Shown: one piece after another, positions 17,608 to 27,002 of the stretch | Layout of the letters: each line of letters opens with the position of its first letter | Position numbering within the stretch: the first letter of the stretch is position 1 | Origin: Flavobacterium buctense | GTDB lineage: Bacteria; Bacteroidota; Bacteroidia; Flavobacteriales; Flavobacteriaceae | Assembly: GCF_014486695.1 (NCBI RefSeq) | Contig: NZ_JACTAB010000007.1 | Span: 62,001 to 126,000, forward strand | Direction of reading: 5' to 3' | DNA length: 64,000 bases | The notes under the pieces: model-generated | What the model was told of the DNA's origin: nothing | The model's database searches: none | The model's input: the letters and a program-made list of their open reading frames with translations, nothing else | Position numbers and translations under genes: made by a program

Positions 17608-19329
17608 CTAAAAATCAAATTTATAACTCGCACCGCCTAGTACTTGCAATCCTTGAACCGGATAATTCAACCATCTTTGGTAGTCTTGGTTGGCTAGGTT
17701 ATTTCCTTTTAAGAAAAAGGTCAAACGCTCGCTGTATTTAAACCCAACATGAGCATTTAAATCGAAATAACTATCCAAAGTTACATCTTGAATTGGATAA
17801 TCAATCAATAACGAACTGCGGATGAATTGGTCTTTTCTTTCTCCGACAAAAAACAAGCTGGTTCCTGCGTACCATTTTGGAGTAATATTGACATCTAAAT
17901 TAGTCCCAACTTTTATTCCCGGTAAATTCCAAGCTTCCCCTTGAGCATCCATAGTGTAACTATTGAAAGTTCCGTTGATACCAAAAGTTACATTTTTAGA
18001 AAAATCGGCTTTCAATTCACCAAAGAAACTTAAAGTCTTTACGTTATCATATAATACATTGAAAGAATTTCCAAAAGTATAACCATCGGTATTTCCATTG
18101 TTTTCGTCAAAACCATAGCTTTTGAATAATGGTTTATTTTCTTCACTCAAATAGGAACCGCGGATATTATAACTCACGCTATTGGCCAGTTTTCCTTTCA
18201 ACCCAACATACACATCAAACTTCTGATCGGTTGGTGCTATACCTAATGTTGGCGCGACAAAGAAATTCTCTTGAACAAAATCGTGGTAAGAATTTTGCTT
18301 TAATGCGCCTTCAATTCCGGCATAGAAAATCATTATATCGCCAACAACTCTATACGAACCGGTAATTTGCGGATAAATAAAGAATTTGCTTTCTCCTTCT
18401 TCTTGAGCGGCGCTGTAAAAGAAACCAACTCCGGCATTGATAGTCAAATCGTCTTTTTGAATTTTAACACTCGGTTGGAAACCAACATTGGTAAAACCAT
18501 ATTTATGACCCGTATTTCCGGATATGTCTTGATCAAAGGAACCACTGATGTAATCTAAAATAAAGTCAGCTTTAATTTTTTGTTCTACTATATCGAATTC
18601 TAAGGATGGCTTGGCTACAAAACGATTTTCAGCTGAACCAAAAGCATCCCAAAAACGACTGAATTTAATCGAACTTTCTTTTAAAACGTTGCTCAAGCCC
18701 AATCTTCCTCCAACATACAACGTATGATAAGTTTGTTGCTCATCGATAGTTTCAAGGGTTGCATCGGTTAGCGTACCCGGATAAAAACCATACCAATTGT
18801 AGATTTGGTGATTGTAACCTAAATCCGCATTCCAATTCATGTTTTTGGTTCGGCTTCCGTAGGTTAAATCTAAAGCCGTATTCATGAATTTATCATCTAA
18901 AACGACGTTTTCAATTCCGCCTTGGGACGAACTGTGACGCAACATTCCCCCAAAATAATCGGTGTTGCTTACGTTTTCGGTTACAAATAATTCGACATTG
19001 GCTGTACCGTAATTTCCGGCTGCTAAAGTCAAATAATTGCTGAAGATTTTCTCTTCAGGCGATTTGTCTACGTTGGCTGCTTTTCCTTTAGAAGGCGCAA
19101 AAGTAGAAGCTACCGGAAAAGAAAAAATATTGTACTTGATGTTTTCTTTTTTCTGTGTTTCTTCGTCGTCTAATGTTGGTGTTTCCTTTACTTTAAAAGC
19201 ATCGGAAATTGTAGGCGTGTAAGGTTTTACCACGTTCACTACTTCGGTTCCAATATTATCGTCTTTCTTTTGAGAGAAAGAGAATTGGGTTAAAAAGAAC
19301 AGGACTACTATATATTTTACTTGTTTCAT
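17608..19329 (-). CDS. Outer-membrane beta-barrel protein, TonB-receptor-like without plug
   Basis: This 573-residue protein has a signal peptide (residues 1-19, ending FSFSQ), an N-terminal VVNVVKPYTPTISDAFKV segment and IKYNIFSFP block, then a barrel of alternating strands ending in YKFDF, the terminal aromatic typical of Bam substrates. The last strands (HVGFKYSERLTFFLKGNNLANQDYQRWLNYPVQG) resemble the end of TonB-dependent receptors, but no plug domain precedes the barrel and the length is short for a receptor. The TPR gene lies 53 bases upstream, suggesting an operon and a physical partnership. The transported substrate or the role is unknown. Confidence 0.8.
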   Translation of the reverse strand: MKQVKYIVVLFFLTQFSFSQKKDDNIGTEVVNVVKPYTPTISDAFKVKETPTLDDEETQKKENIKYNIFSFPVASTFAPSKGKAANVDKSPEEKIFSNYLTLAAGNYGTANVELFVTENVSNTDYFGGMLRHSSSQGGIENVVLDDKFMNTALDLTYGSRTKNMNWNADLGYNHQIYNWYGFYPGTLTDATLETIDEQQTYHTLYVGGRLGLSNVLKESSIKFSRFWDAFGSAENRFVAKPSLEFDIVEQKIKADFILDYISGSFDQDISGNTGHKYGFTNVGFQPSVKIQKDDLTINAGVGFFYSAAQEEGESKFFIYPQITGSYRVVGDIMIFYAGIEGALKQNSYHDFVQENFFVAPTLGIAPTDQKFDVYVGLKGKLANSVSYNIRGSYLSEENKPLFKSYGFDENNGNTDGYTFGNSFNVLYDNVKTLSFFGELKADFSKNVTFGINGTFNSYTMDAQGEAWNLPGIKVGTNLDVNITPKWYAGTSLFFVGERKDQFIRSSLLIDYPIQDVTLDSYFDLNAHVGFKYSERLTFFLKGNNLANQDYQRWLNYPVQGLQVLGGASYKFDF

Positions 19330-19382
19330 ATCTATTTAAAAATTACAAAAGGTTCGAAAAAAACCAAAAGTTTTACAGCGAT

Positions 19383-22300
19383 TTATTCGGTTATTGAGGA
19401 ATTCGTTTTGGCGGCCTCGCCTTTAATAATATCCAATTCAGTTTGCGCTTCCGCAACAATATCTTCGTAGGAAGCAAAGTTTTTAATTACACTGTCCAAA
19501 ATAGAAGTAGCGCTGAAATTGTCTTTCAATTGGTAATAGTTTTTTGCCATTACAATCAACCCTTTGGCACCAAAATACTTGTAACCGGAATAGTCTTTGG
19601 CCAACTTCTGCACCGTTTTATTCGAATCTTCATACTTGCCGTCTTTATTTTTAAAATACGCTTCATAATACAAGGCTTCGGCAGCTAATTCTCCTTTAGC
19701 AATGGTTAACAATTTGGCATAAGCCACACGAGCTTTAGCCTCATCATTCACTTGAATAGCCGCACGAGCTACTATAATTTGGGCGTCACTTTTAACTTTA
19801 TTGTCAGTTTTGGGATTGGCTAAAACTTTATCTGCGTAAACTACAGCATTAGCGTAATCCTTTTGTTCGTAGTATGTACGCATTAAATTGGCTTGTGCAA
19901 AAGTCACGTTTTGAGGAAAATCGGCTTCTGTTTCCAAGCGTTTCAATACTGGAGTTGCTTTAATATAATCGTTTTTCTTTAAGTGAATTTCGGCCAAACG
20001 CGCTAAAGATTGTTCGGTAAATTCATTTCTCGATTTACTTATTACATAGTCGTAACCCGCAACAGAATTACTTTCCAAACCGTCAGCATAATAAGATTGT
20101 GCCAAATAGAAATTGGCTTTCAGAGCATGAATTCCGTTTGGAAATTTAGACACATAACCGCTTAAACTCGATATCGCTTGTTTGGTATTATTTTGCAAAT
20201 ATTGCTTTTCAGCAGCTTCGTAAGTATCGTTATCCAATTCGGCATCAGATACTTCTACAAAATCCAAAGTTCTTACCCAAGACGCATATTCGTCAACTTT
20301 TCCTTTGTCTATATAAATTAAACGCGCAGTCGAAACCGCTTCTAATGCCTCAGGAGATTTTGGATAATCCGCTGCTACTTTTTTAAATTTGGTTAAAGCC
20401 AAATCTTCTTTTTGAGCGTTATAATAGACTAAACCCTGACGCAAAACCGCTTTTGAAGCAAATGAGCCATTTTTGAATTCGGTTAGCAATTGGTCATAAG
20501 TTTTTACCGCCAAATCGGTTTTATTTTCATTTACGTAAGTGTTTCCCAGCTCAAACAAAGCGTCATCACGGTATTTTGATGTTTTGAAATTTTGCAAGAA
20601 CTTATTAAAATCTTCAATTTTCTTATCATTACGCGAAACAAAACCATAGCTCAAAGCTTTTTGGAAGGCAGCATAATCAGCGTCAATCCCTTTCATTTCG
20701 ATGGCTTTGTTGTAGGCATCCATAGCGGGCCAATATTTGGAAGTTACAAAACGCGAATCACCCAAACGCAAATAAGTATCATTCAAACGCACTTTATCCT
20801 CTTTACTAACGTCGATAAAACTTTGGAAATAATTTCCGGCTTGTTCGTATTCTTTTTGCTTAAAATAAGCATAAGCTATATTGTAATTGATGTTTTTGTA
20901 TTCCGGCGTTTCTTTTGCGGAATCATACCCTGCAAATTGTTTGAAACTCAACAAAGCTTCATTAAAATTATCTAAAACATATTCGGTTTCGCCTTTCCAG
21001 AAAGTAGCTCTGGCAGTGAATTTTTCGTTTCTTGGCGTAGCGATTGACTTTTTGAACATGCTCAAAGCTTCTTTGTAATTGCCATCAGTATACAATTCTA
21101 TTCCGCGGTAGAATGTCACTTTTTGGTATGCCGCTTTGTTGGATTCCGTATTGTTTTTTTCCAATAACGTCAAAGCGTCTTTGTAATTTTTAGAAGTGAT
21201 GTACGAATTGATTAACAACGATTCAATTTCAACTTTGCTAGGTGAATTCGGATATTTGGCCAAAAACGATGACAATACATCCGGAACGGATTGGTAAGAA
21301 TTTCCGATTTCGTAACTCAGTTTGGCATAATTCAAATTGGCATCTTCCTGAATTTGTGGGTCAAAATCCATTTCCGAAGCACTTTTGAATGCGTTTAATG
21401 CCTGTTGTTTTTTATCAGTTTTGAAATAACATTCGCCTAAATGATAGTAGCCATTTTGGGCAACCGAATCTTTCCCATCTATAATTTTATTGAACTGCAG
21501 TATGGCATTTTCATAATCTTTTTGCATGTAGTAAGTGTACCCCAATTGGTAATAATCGGTATTACTCCATTTGCCTTTCTTACCGCGATATTCTTTTAAG
21601 TAAGGCAATGCTTTATCGTATTGTTTCAAATTGAAATAGCTTTCGCCGATGATTTTATTCAATTCCGATTTCTCAGCAGCATTGGAATTAGGCATAGCCA
21701 CTAAACCGGCTTGGATGGCTTGCTCAAATTCACCGGCTTTGAAATGCATGTCGGCTTTGAAATAGGACAATTTTTCTTTGTATTTTTCTTCGTTTTCTAC
21801 TTTTTGAAAATACTTATTAGCCTCTTGGTAATTGTTGTCTTCATATTTTATGAATCCTAAGTAGTAATTAGCTTGTGCGCCATATTCTTTTGAATTCAAT
21901 ACCTTTTTAAAGTAAGCATCTGCTTCTTTTTTATTGCCTGCCGTAAAATAAGCATAGCCTTTTTGGAACGTAAATTTTTCAGTTTGTTCGTAGGTCAAAG
22001 CGCTTTCATCTACTTTGTCAAAATATTGCAATGCTTGAGGAAATTTCCCTTGTTCGAAATAATATTGGGCTACTTCGATATACGCCTGATTTTGCTTCGA
22101 ACTTGTCGGATAATCGGCAACGAATTTCTCCATTAACTCGTCTGCATTATTTTGGTTCAAATGAATCGCACAGTTAGCAATATAATAAGCACATTCCGAC
22201 TGAACATCTTCGGCTTTGCTGTCTTGTTTGACTCTTTCGAATAAAATTTGGGCGGATTGGTACTGCTTGTCCTTATACAATAAAATGGCCTTATCGAATT

Positions 22301-22397
22301 CGGATAAATCATGGGTATAAATAGCAGATTGTTGGGCAGAAACTGTTGAAAATCCGGCAACAGTCATTAGAAAACATAACATTAAAACACTTCGCAT
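19383..22397 (-). CDS. Large periplasmic tetratricopeptide repeat protein
   Basis: This 1004-residue protein has a signal peptide (residues 1-21, ending VSAQQ) and then TPR helices over nearly the whole length, for example ILLYKDKQYQSAQILFERV, YYFEQGKFPQALQYFDKV and YYMQKDYENAILQFNKI. Twenty or more repeats are visible by the Ala/Tyr/Phe spacing. It should form a long solenoid in the periplasm, probably a scaffold or substrate-gathering partner of the outer-membrane barrel encoded next. It has no catalytic motif. The promoter at 22418-22448 precedes it. The pairing with the barrel gene appears to be a two-gene operon; the function is unknown. Confidence 0.88.
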   Translation of the reverse strand: MRSVLMLCFLMTVAGFSTVSAQQSAIYTHDLSEFDKAILLYKDKQYQSAQILFERVKQDSKAEDVQSECAYYIANCAIHLNQNNADELMEKFVADYPTSSKQNQAYIEVAQYYFEQGKFPQALQYFDKVDESALTYEQTEKFTFQKGYAYFTAGNKKEADAYFKKVLNSKEYGAQANYYLGFIKYEDNNYQEANKYFQKVENEEKYKEKLSYFKADMHFKAGEFEQAIQAGLVAMPNSNAAEKSELNKIIGESYFNLKQYDKALPYLKEYRGKKGKWSNTDYYQLGYTYYMQKDYENAILQFNKIIDGKDSVAQNGYYHLGECYFKTDKKQQALNAFKSASEMDFDPQIQEDANLNYAKLSYEIGNSYQSVPDVLSSFLAKYPNSPSKVEIESLLINSYITSKNYKDALTLLEKNNTESNKAAYQKVTFYRGIELYTDGNYKEALSMFKKSIATPRNEKFTARATFWKGETEYVLDNFNEALLSFKQFAGYDSAKETPEYKNINYNIAYAYFKQKEYEQAGNYFQSFIDVSKEDKVRLNDTYLRLGDSRFVTSKYWPAMDAYNKAIEMKGIDADYAAFQKALSYGFVSRNDKKIEDFNKFLQNFKTSKYRDDALFELGNTYVNENKTDLAVKTYDQLLTEFKNGSFASKAVLRQGLVYYNAQKEDLALTKFKKVAADYPKSPEALEAVSTARLIYIDKGKVDEYASWVRTLDFVEVSDAELDNDTYEAAEKQYLQNNTKQAISSLSGYVSKFPNGIHALKANFYLAQSYYADGLESNSVAGYDYVISKSRNEFTEQSLARLAEIHLKKNDYIKATPVLKRLETEADFPQNVTFAQANLMRTYYEQKDYANAVVYADKVLANPKTDNKVKSDAQIIVARAAIQVNDEAKARVAYAKLLTIAKGELAAEALYYEAYFKNKDGKYEDSNKTVQKLAKDYSGYKYFGAKGLIVMAKNYYQLKDNFSATSILDSVIKNFASYEDIVAEAQTELDIIKGEAAKTNSSITE

Positions 22398-22417
22398 GGT
22401 CTTTATTTTTACTTATC

Positions 22418-22448
22418 CAAAAATATTACTCTATACACTATAACGTCA
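22418..22448 (-). promoter_or_regulatory. Promoter for the TPR/barrel operon
   Basis: On the minus strand TTG (22448-22446), a 20-base spacer and TATTTTTG (22425-22418) match the consensus TTG-N-TAnnTTTG exactly. The predicted leader before the TPR gene is about 17 bases. Confidence 0.65.
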
Positions 22449-22630
22449 AAACTATGCCATTTATTATAAACATTCTTTTAAACAATTTGAATTTACAATT
22501 TGGGTATTGAGAATTAAGAGTTTAAAAAAATAAACCTCCTTAATTTTATGATTTCCTTTGGATTTGTATCAAAACCATTCCCTAAACTTTTATTGCTTAG
22601 TTTATCAAAATTGTTTTTAGAAAATATATT

Positions 22631-22661
22631 TTGAATTCAAGCCTTATCTTTATTACTTTTA
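22631..22661 (+). promoter_or_regulatory. Promoter for ftsE
   Basis: TTG at 22631-22633, a 20-base spacer and TACTTTTA at 22654-22661 fit the flavobacterial consensus with one mismatch. The predicted leader before the ATG at 22682 is about 17 bases. Confidence 0.55.
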
Positions 22662-22681
22662 CCCCATAAACCCAATTACAC

Positions 22682-23365
22682 ATGTCACAAACAGTTTTAT
22701 CTTTAAAAAACGTTACGATTTATCAGGAAAAGAAAGTGATTTTATCACAAGTCAACTTGGAAGTGAAAGAAGGCGAATTCCTTTATATCATTGGTAAAAC
22801 AGGTACGGGTAAAAGTAGTTTCATGAAAACTTTATACGGAGATTTACCTTTAACTGAAGGTTCCGGAAACATTGTAGGCTATGATTTGGTTAACCTAAAA
22901 GAAAACGACATTCCGTTTTTAAGAAGAAAGATTGGAATTGTTTTTCAGGATTTCCAATTGTTGCATGACCGAAGTGTAAACAAAAACATGCTTTTCGTTT
23001 TAAAAGCCACTGGTTGGACTGACGAAAAAGCCATGCAAGATAAAATCGATGAAGTTTTAGAAAAAGTGGGTTTAAAAGGAATTGCCAACAAAATGCCACA
23101 CCAACTATCGGGTGGAGAACAACAAAGAGTCGCCATTGCCAGAGCTTTGTTAAATGATCCGGAATTGATTTTAGCGGATGAACCCACAGGAAATTTGGAC
23201 CCGCAAACCAGCGCTGAAGTATTGGCGGTCTTGAAAAAAATCAACGAAAACGGCAAAACGGTAATCATGGCTACGCACGATTATGCGGTGATTATGAAAT
23301 TCCCATCGAAAACATTAAAATGCGAGGACAATACTATTTTTGAAGTCGTTCAGAAGACGGTTTAA
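22682..23365 (+). CDS. ftsE: Cell division ABC ATPase FtsE
   Basis: This 227-residue ATPase has Walker A GKTGTGKSS at residues 38-46, the Q-loop VFQDFQLL, the signature LSGGEQQ at 142-148, Walker B with DEPTG at 166-170, and the switch His in ATHDY. The TLYGDLPLTEGSG stretch is typical of Bacteroidota FtsE. FtsEX couples ATP hydrolysis to periplasmic peptidoglycan hydrolase control at the septum. No ftsX lies next to it: the downstream gene is a convergent glycosyltransferase that overlaps it by 32 bases. MacB or LolD-like function is possible but the sequence reads better as FtsE. Confidence 0.85.
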   Translation: MSQTVLSLKNVTIYQEKKVILSQVNLEVKEGEFLYIIGKTGTGKSSFMKTLYGDLPLTEGSGNIVGYDLVNLKENDIPFLRRKIGIVFQDFQLLHDRSVNKNMLFVLKATGWTDEKAMQDKIDEVLEKVGLKGIANKMPHQLSGGEQQRVAIARALLNDPELILADEPTGNLDPQTSAEVLAVLKKINENGKTVIMATHDYAVIMKFPSKTLKCEDNTIFEVVQKTV

Positions 23366-24593
23366 GCCCATTCCTATCGGTTAAAAATTTAGCTAAAAGC
23401 AAAATCACAAACGGAAAAGTTATCAGGTGAAATCTATCGCCTTGTCCACAAGAAACTCCGGATAAGACAATTATGTAGGTTATAAAGAATGCTATAAAAA
23501 AGTAAAATTTATCTTTTCTGTAATACTTCCATAAAAAATAAGCTGACAATAAAATCGCCAGTAAAGTAAAGACTCGATTTTGCCATTTGGTCATTTCAAA
23601 AACAAAAGCCTTCCAAAACAAAAAGTTGTCTTTTTTCTCGTGATTTAACAAATCTTTAATACAGGCATTTCCGGAAACGGCATTATCCTTTATATCATCT
23701 GCGAATGCTTTAATAACATTCGGAAAATTAGTTCTAATTTGACGCTTTGCATCTTCAAATGCAATCTTTTTTTGATTAGGAAAACTTAAGCTAAATAAAT
23801 AGTCTGCTCTCGTATTGTTAATTTGACTGTATTCTTTGCCATTCTTAAAGCATTCCGCTTTGCTGAAAAGATAATTGTGATAAGTAACCCCATCAATGTA
23901 ACTAATTGTAAAATCGCCATACTGCACTTTCATACCAACGACTTGAATGGATATCATCAACAAACTTCCATAAATGAAAACCATACTTTTTGAAGCATAG
24001 TTTTTTATGATTTCTCTAATAAAAAACAAGGTAATGATTATGGCTAAAAACTTAGCGCCCGGTTTGACCAGCATACTTGACAACAGCAAGGACAAGGATA
24101 GGGACAAATACCAAAACTTAGCCGTTTTATAATATTGGAACAAGCAATAAAAAGCCAACATGATAAAAAAAACAAAAATGTTTTCAGTGAGAATATGAAA
24201 ATTAAGTATGATGTTGCCTAAAATGAAAAACGGCAGAATGGCAAATACGAAAGCGTATTTTTCTTTGACAAAATGCTTCGCAATTTCAAATAAAAGTAAC
24301 GATGTTCCTAACCAACAAAAAACATTAACCCACAAACTCCATTGAAAAATTCCGGCATCAGAACTGCCAAACAAATAAGGAAATCCTGTGATGAAGGCCA
24401 TTACCATCGGTCTGTAATAATGTCCGGTAAATTTGTGATACATCTTTTGGGCCGATTCCAAATAATTATCACAATCGGGATAAACCAGAGTTTGCCGGTC
24501 TAATTGCAACAAAAAATTTACTCCTTCCAAGCAAATCAAACCCACCAAAATAATGAGTAAATGATAACGGTATTTTTTCAGTAAGGCACTCAA
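23334..24593 (-). CDS. GT-C-type membrane glycosyltransferase
   Basis: This 419-residue protein has ten or more hydrophobic helices, with loops facing the periplasm. The first helix is followed by a long periplasmic loop with YPDCDNYLESAQ, giving the DxD-like acidic site near residue 40 expected in lipid-phosphosugar-dependent GT-C enzymes (ArnT/PMT superfamily), and YRPMVMAFITGFPYL. Such enzymes transfer a sugar from a polyprenyl phosphate carrier. The gene opens the polysaccharide locus and overlaps ftsE tail-to-tail by 32 bases; both frames look real because both families extend through the overlap. The acceptor is unknown. Confidence 0.75.
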   Translation of the reverse strand: MSALLKKYRYHLLIILVGLICLEGVNFLLQLDRQTLVYPDCDNYLESAQKMYHKFTGHYYRPMVMAFITGFPYLFGSSDAGIFQWSLWVNVFCWLGTSLLLFEIAKHFVKEKYAFVFAILPFFILGNIILNFHILTENIFVFFIMLAFYCLFQYYKTAKFWYLSLSLSLLLSSMLVKPGAKFLAIIITLFFIREIIKNYASKSMVFIYGSLLMISIQVVGMKVQYGDFTISYIDGVTYHNYLFSKAECFKNGKEYSQINNTRADYLFSLSFPNQKKIAFEDAKRQIRTNFPNVIKAFADDIKDNAVSGNACIKDLLNHEKKDNFLFWKAFVFEMTKWQNRVFTLLAILLSAYFLWKYYRKDKFYFFIAFFITYIIVLSGVSCGQGDRFHLITFPFVILLLAKFLTDRNGLKPSSERLQK

Positions 24594-24789
24594 TCTTCGT
24601 TTACTTTTGGTGAATATTATGATTTTAATTTGTGCAATTTGGCAAGAGTAAATAACTAAAACTAAAATTACAAAAAGCAGCAGTAGGATACTTATCCATA
24701 AGATTTAGTAAATCAATTAGGTTCTTAGCGTTACTTTTACCAAAAAATATATTTCTTTGTAAAGGTATTATTAAATTCCGTTTTCGTAA

Positions 24790-25686
24790 ATGATTTCAAT
24801 CCTTATTCCAACCTACAACTTCAATACATTGCCTTTAGTACAGGAATTGCACAAGCAAATTCTAGTGGAAAATATTAAATTTGAAATCATTGTTCAGGAT
24901 GATGCTTCTCCGATTAACGAAAATACAAAAATCAATACTAAGATTAACCAATTGGAAAACTGTCGATTTGAGCGCAATGAAACCAATTTAGGTCGTGGAC
25001 AAAACAGAAATGCATTGGTAACCAAAGCGCAATACGATTGGATTTTACTGATGGATTGTGATATGTTTCCCAAAAGTAAAAACTTCATCAAAATTTATTT
25101 AAAAAGCATTCAGAAAGAAGATCGAAAAGCGGTTTTCGGTGGTATCATTTATTTTGATGAGAAACCGAAAGACGATGAAGTATTGCGTTGGATTTTTGGC
25201 AAGAACAGAGAAGAAATTCCGTTGAAAAAAAGGCTGACCAATCCCTATCATTACACTTTAATTTCGAATATTTTAGTCCAAAAAAAATGGGTAATGGAAC
25301 ATCCTTTCGACCAGAATATTTACAATTACGGCTATGAAGATGTGGTTTTTATCTTAGGCTTTAAAAGCAATGACATTCCGATAACACATATTGAGAATCC
25401 GGCTTTTCACCTGAATTTAGAAAAATCGAAAGTTTTTTTAGATAAAACGCACCATTCGTTGCAAAATTTAAAACACATCATCGACAAGAAAATTATTGAA
25501 CCCAATGATACAGCTTTGATTAAAATGTACACCAGAATTGAAAAATTAAAATTGGTCAAAACGGCCGCTTTTATCTTTAAAATTTTCAGAAAGAGATTCA
25601 TTAAAAACCTTCTTTCTAAAAATCCGTCTATATTCCTATTTGACGTTTATCGTTTGGGTTATTTTTGTCAACTAAACTCACGCTGA
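24790..25686 (+). CDS. Glycosyltransferase family 2
   Basis: This 298-residue protein starts MISILIPTYN, the GT-A fold opening, with VQDDAS near residue 36 binding the nucleotide sugar and a DCD motif (89-91) for metal binding. The length and the YGYEDVVFILGF motif are typical of bacterial surface-polysaccharide GT2 enzymes. It acts at the cytoplasmic face of the inner membrane. The next GT2 gene begins inside its stop codon (TGATG), so the two are co-translated. Donor and acceptor sugars are unknown. Confidence 0.85.
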   Translation: MISILIPTYNFNTLPLVQELHKQILVENIKFEIIVQDDASPINENTKINTKINQLENCRFERNETNLGRGQNRNALVTKAQYDWILLMDCDMFPKSKNFIKIYLKSIQKEDRKAVFGGIIYFDEKPKDDEVLRWIFGKNREEIPLKKRLTNPYHYTLISNILVQKKWVMEHPFDQNIYNYGYEDVVFILGFKSNDIPITHIENPAFHLNLEKSKVFLDKTHHSLQNLKHIIDKKIIEPNDTALIKMYTRIEKLKLVKTAAFIFKIFRKRFIKNLLSKNPSIFLFDVYRLGYFCQLNSR

Positions 25687-26612
25687 TGGCCTATTTTTCG
25701 ATCATTATTCCGGTTTATAACAAAGAAAAATTTGTATTCAAAACGCTGAAAAGTATTTTAGCACAAACCTATTCCGACTATGAAATTATTATCGTTAACG
25801 ATGGTTCAACTGACAATAGCGAAACTATTATACAATCTTTTAAAGACCATCGAATTCAATATTTTTCAAAAGAAAACGAAGGAGTTGCCGTAGCCAGAAA
25901 CTATGGATTAGCCAAAGCCCGAGGCGAATACATTTGTTTTTTAGATGCTGATGATTTTTGGTATCCTATTTTTTTGGAAACCCTGTATTCCTATTGCAAA
26001 AAACTTCCGGAGCAAAAAGTTTTGGCTTGCGCGATTGAAATTGAAACCATCCACAAAACCTTTCCGGCGCAGTATTCTATTGAACAAAAATCAGACTATG
26101 AAATTGTAAATTTCTTTGATGCCAGCCAAAAAGAATGCGTGCTTTGGACCTCAAGTTCGGTTTTTCATCATAGTGTTTTTGAAAAGGCTGGCCATTTTGA
26201 CACGCAAATTAAAAAAGGCGAAGACACTGAATTGTGGATTCGAATCGGCTTGCAATATCCGATTGTTTTTATTTGGCAGATTTTAGCCAAATATGTATAC
26301 GACAAAAGCAGTGTTTCCCGCAATCTTACCTACTTTTTTGAACCCTATACTTTTGAAAAATACGCTGTTGAAGAAAAAAAGAATCCTAAATTAAAACACT
26401 ATTTAGATTTGAACCGATTTTCAGCCGTAATCAAATGCAAACTAGGCGGTGATTATAAAAATGCAAAATTGATTTACAATGAAATTGATTTGGACAAAAT
26501 AGGTTGGAAAAAGACCATTTTAATGGAGTTACCTAATGTAGTTTTAAAGTCTCTAATTGGTTTCAAAAACTTTTTGGCCCAAATAGGCATAGGAAAATCA
26601 GTTTTTAGATAA
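25686..26612 (+). CDS. Glycosyltransferase family 2
   Basis: The ATG at 25686 overlaps the upstream TGA as TGATG; a TTG at 25665 is in frame but would insert seven residues before the conserved MAYFSIIIPVYNKEKFV opening. The 308-residue protein has VNDGSTDNS near 37-45 and the DADD motif at 87-90, both classic for GT2, and a GEDTELWIRI segment that contributes the catalytic-base region. It ends 15 bases into the convergent FdtA-like gene. It probably adds one sugar of the repeat unit; specificity cannot be read. Confidence 0.88.
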   Translation: MAYFSIIIPVYNKEKFVFKTLKSILAQTYSDYEIIIVNDGSTDNSETIIQSFKDHRIQYFSKENEGVAVARNYGLAKARGEYICFLDADDFWYPIFLETLYSYCKKLPEQKVLACAIEIETIHKTFPAQYSIEQKSDYEIVNFFDASQKECVLWTSSSVFHHSVFEKAGHFDTQIKKGEDTELWIRIGLQYPIVFIWQILAKYVYDKSSVSRNLTYFFEPYTFEKYAVEEKKNPKLKHYLDLNRFSAVIKCKLGGDYKNAKLIYNEIDLDKIGWKKTILMELPNVVLKSLIGFKNFLAQIGIGKSVFR

Positions 26613-27002
26613 TAGAAACTCTTTGTAATCTCGTATATAATCGGCTTCTACAAAAACATCCGAAGCAATAACCAAACAAACGGAACCGGAAGAAAAATTC
26701 TCCAATTCTCTCCAAAGACCACTTGGAATCAACAATCCTTGATTGGGTTTGTTTAAAGTAACCTTCTTTTCACTTTGACCATCATGCAATACCACATCGA
26801 AACTACCGCTTAAAGCCACCAAAAACTCTTGCTGCTCTTTATGAGAATGACCGCCACGTTTGCTACCACTTGGCACATCATATAAATAATAAACACGCTT
26901 CATTTCAAACGGAATGACTTCATTTTCAATAACGGAAAGGTTGCCACGCGTATCGTGAACTTTAGGAATTTCGATGATTTTAGCGTCGTTGGTATTAGTC
27001 AT
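26598..27002 (-). CDS. FdtA/QdtA-like dTDP-4-keto-6-deoxyglucose isomerase (cupin)
   Basis: This 134-residue cupin has DTRGNLSVIE, then GGHSHKEQQEFLVALSGSFDVVLHDG, the double-stranded beta-helix signature with paired His residues, and LLIPSGLWRELENF. That is the 3,4-ketoisomerase family (FdtA, QdtA, also WxcM C-terminal part) that shifts the keto group of dTDP-4-keto-6-deoxyglucose from C4 to C3. A DegT aminotransferase at 31111 could then install the 3-amino group. The gene overlaps its upstream GT4-like neighbour by eight bases and the convergent GT2 by 15. Fuc3N versus Qui3N cannot be decided. Confidence 0.85.
   Translation of the reverse strand: MTNTNDAKIIEIPKVHDTRGNLSVIENEVIPFEMKRVYYLYDVPSGSKRGGHSHKEQQEFLVALSGSFDVVLHDGQSEKKVTLNKPNQGLLIPSGLWRELENFSSGSVCLVIASDVFVEADYIRDYKEFLLSKN

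Larger units (their letters stand above)
22398..22681. other. Divergent spacer between the TPR operon and ftsE
   Basis: This 284-base AT-rich spacer holds the TPR promoter (22418-22448) and the ftsE promoter (22631-22661). A 28-codon ORF near 22548 has no family features. Nothing else is recognisable. Confidence 0.5.

Noticed and set aside
22548..22634. A short ORF of 28 codons between the TPR operon and ftsE
   Set aside because: It has no conserved pattern and overlaps the likely ftsE promoter.
26598..26612. Convergent overlap of GT2 and FdtA-like genes as a sign of a frameshift or wrong stop
   Set aside because: Both products have complete family C-termini, and short convergent overlaps are common in this window (23334-23365 is another).
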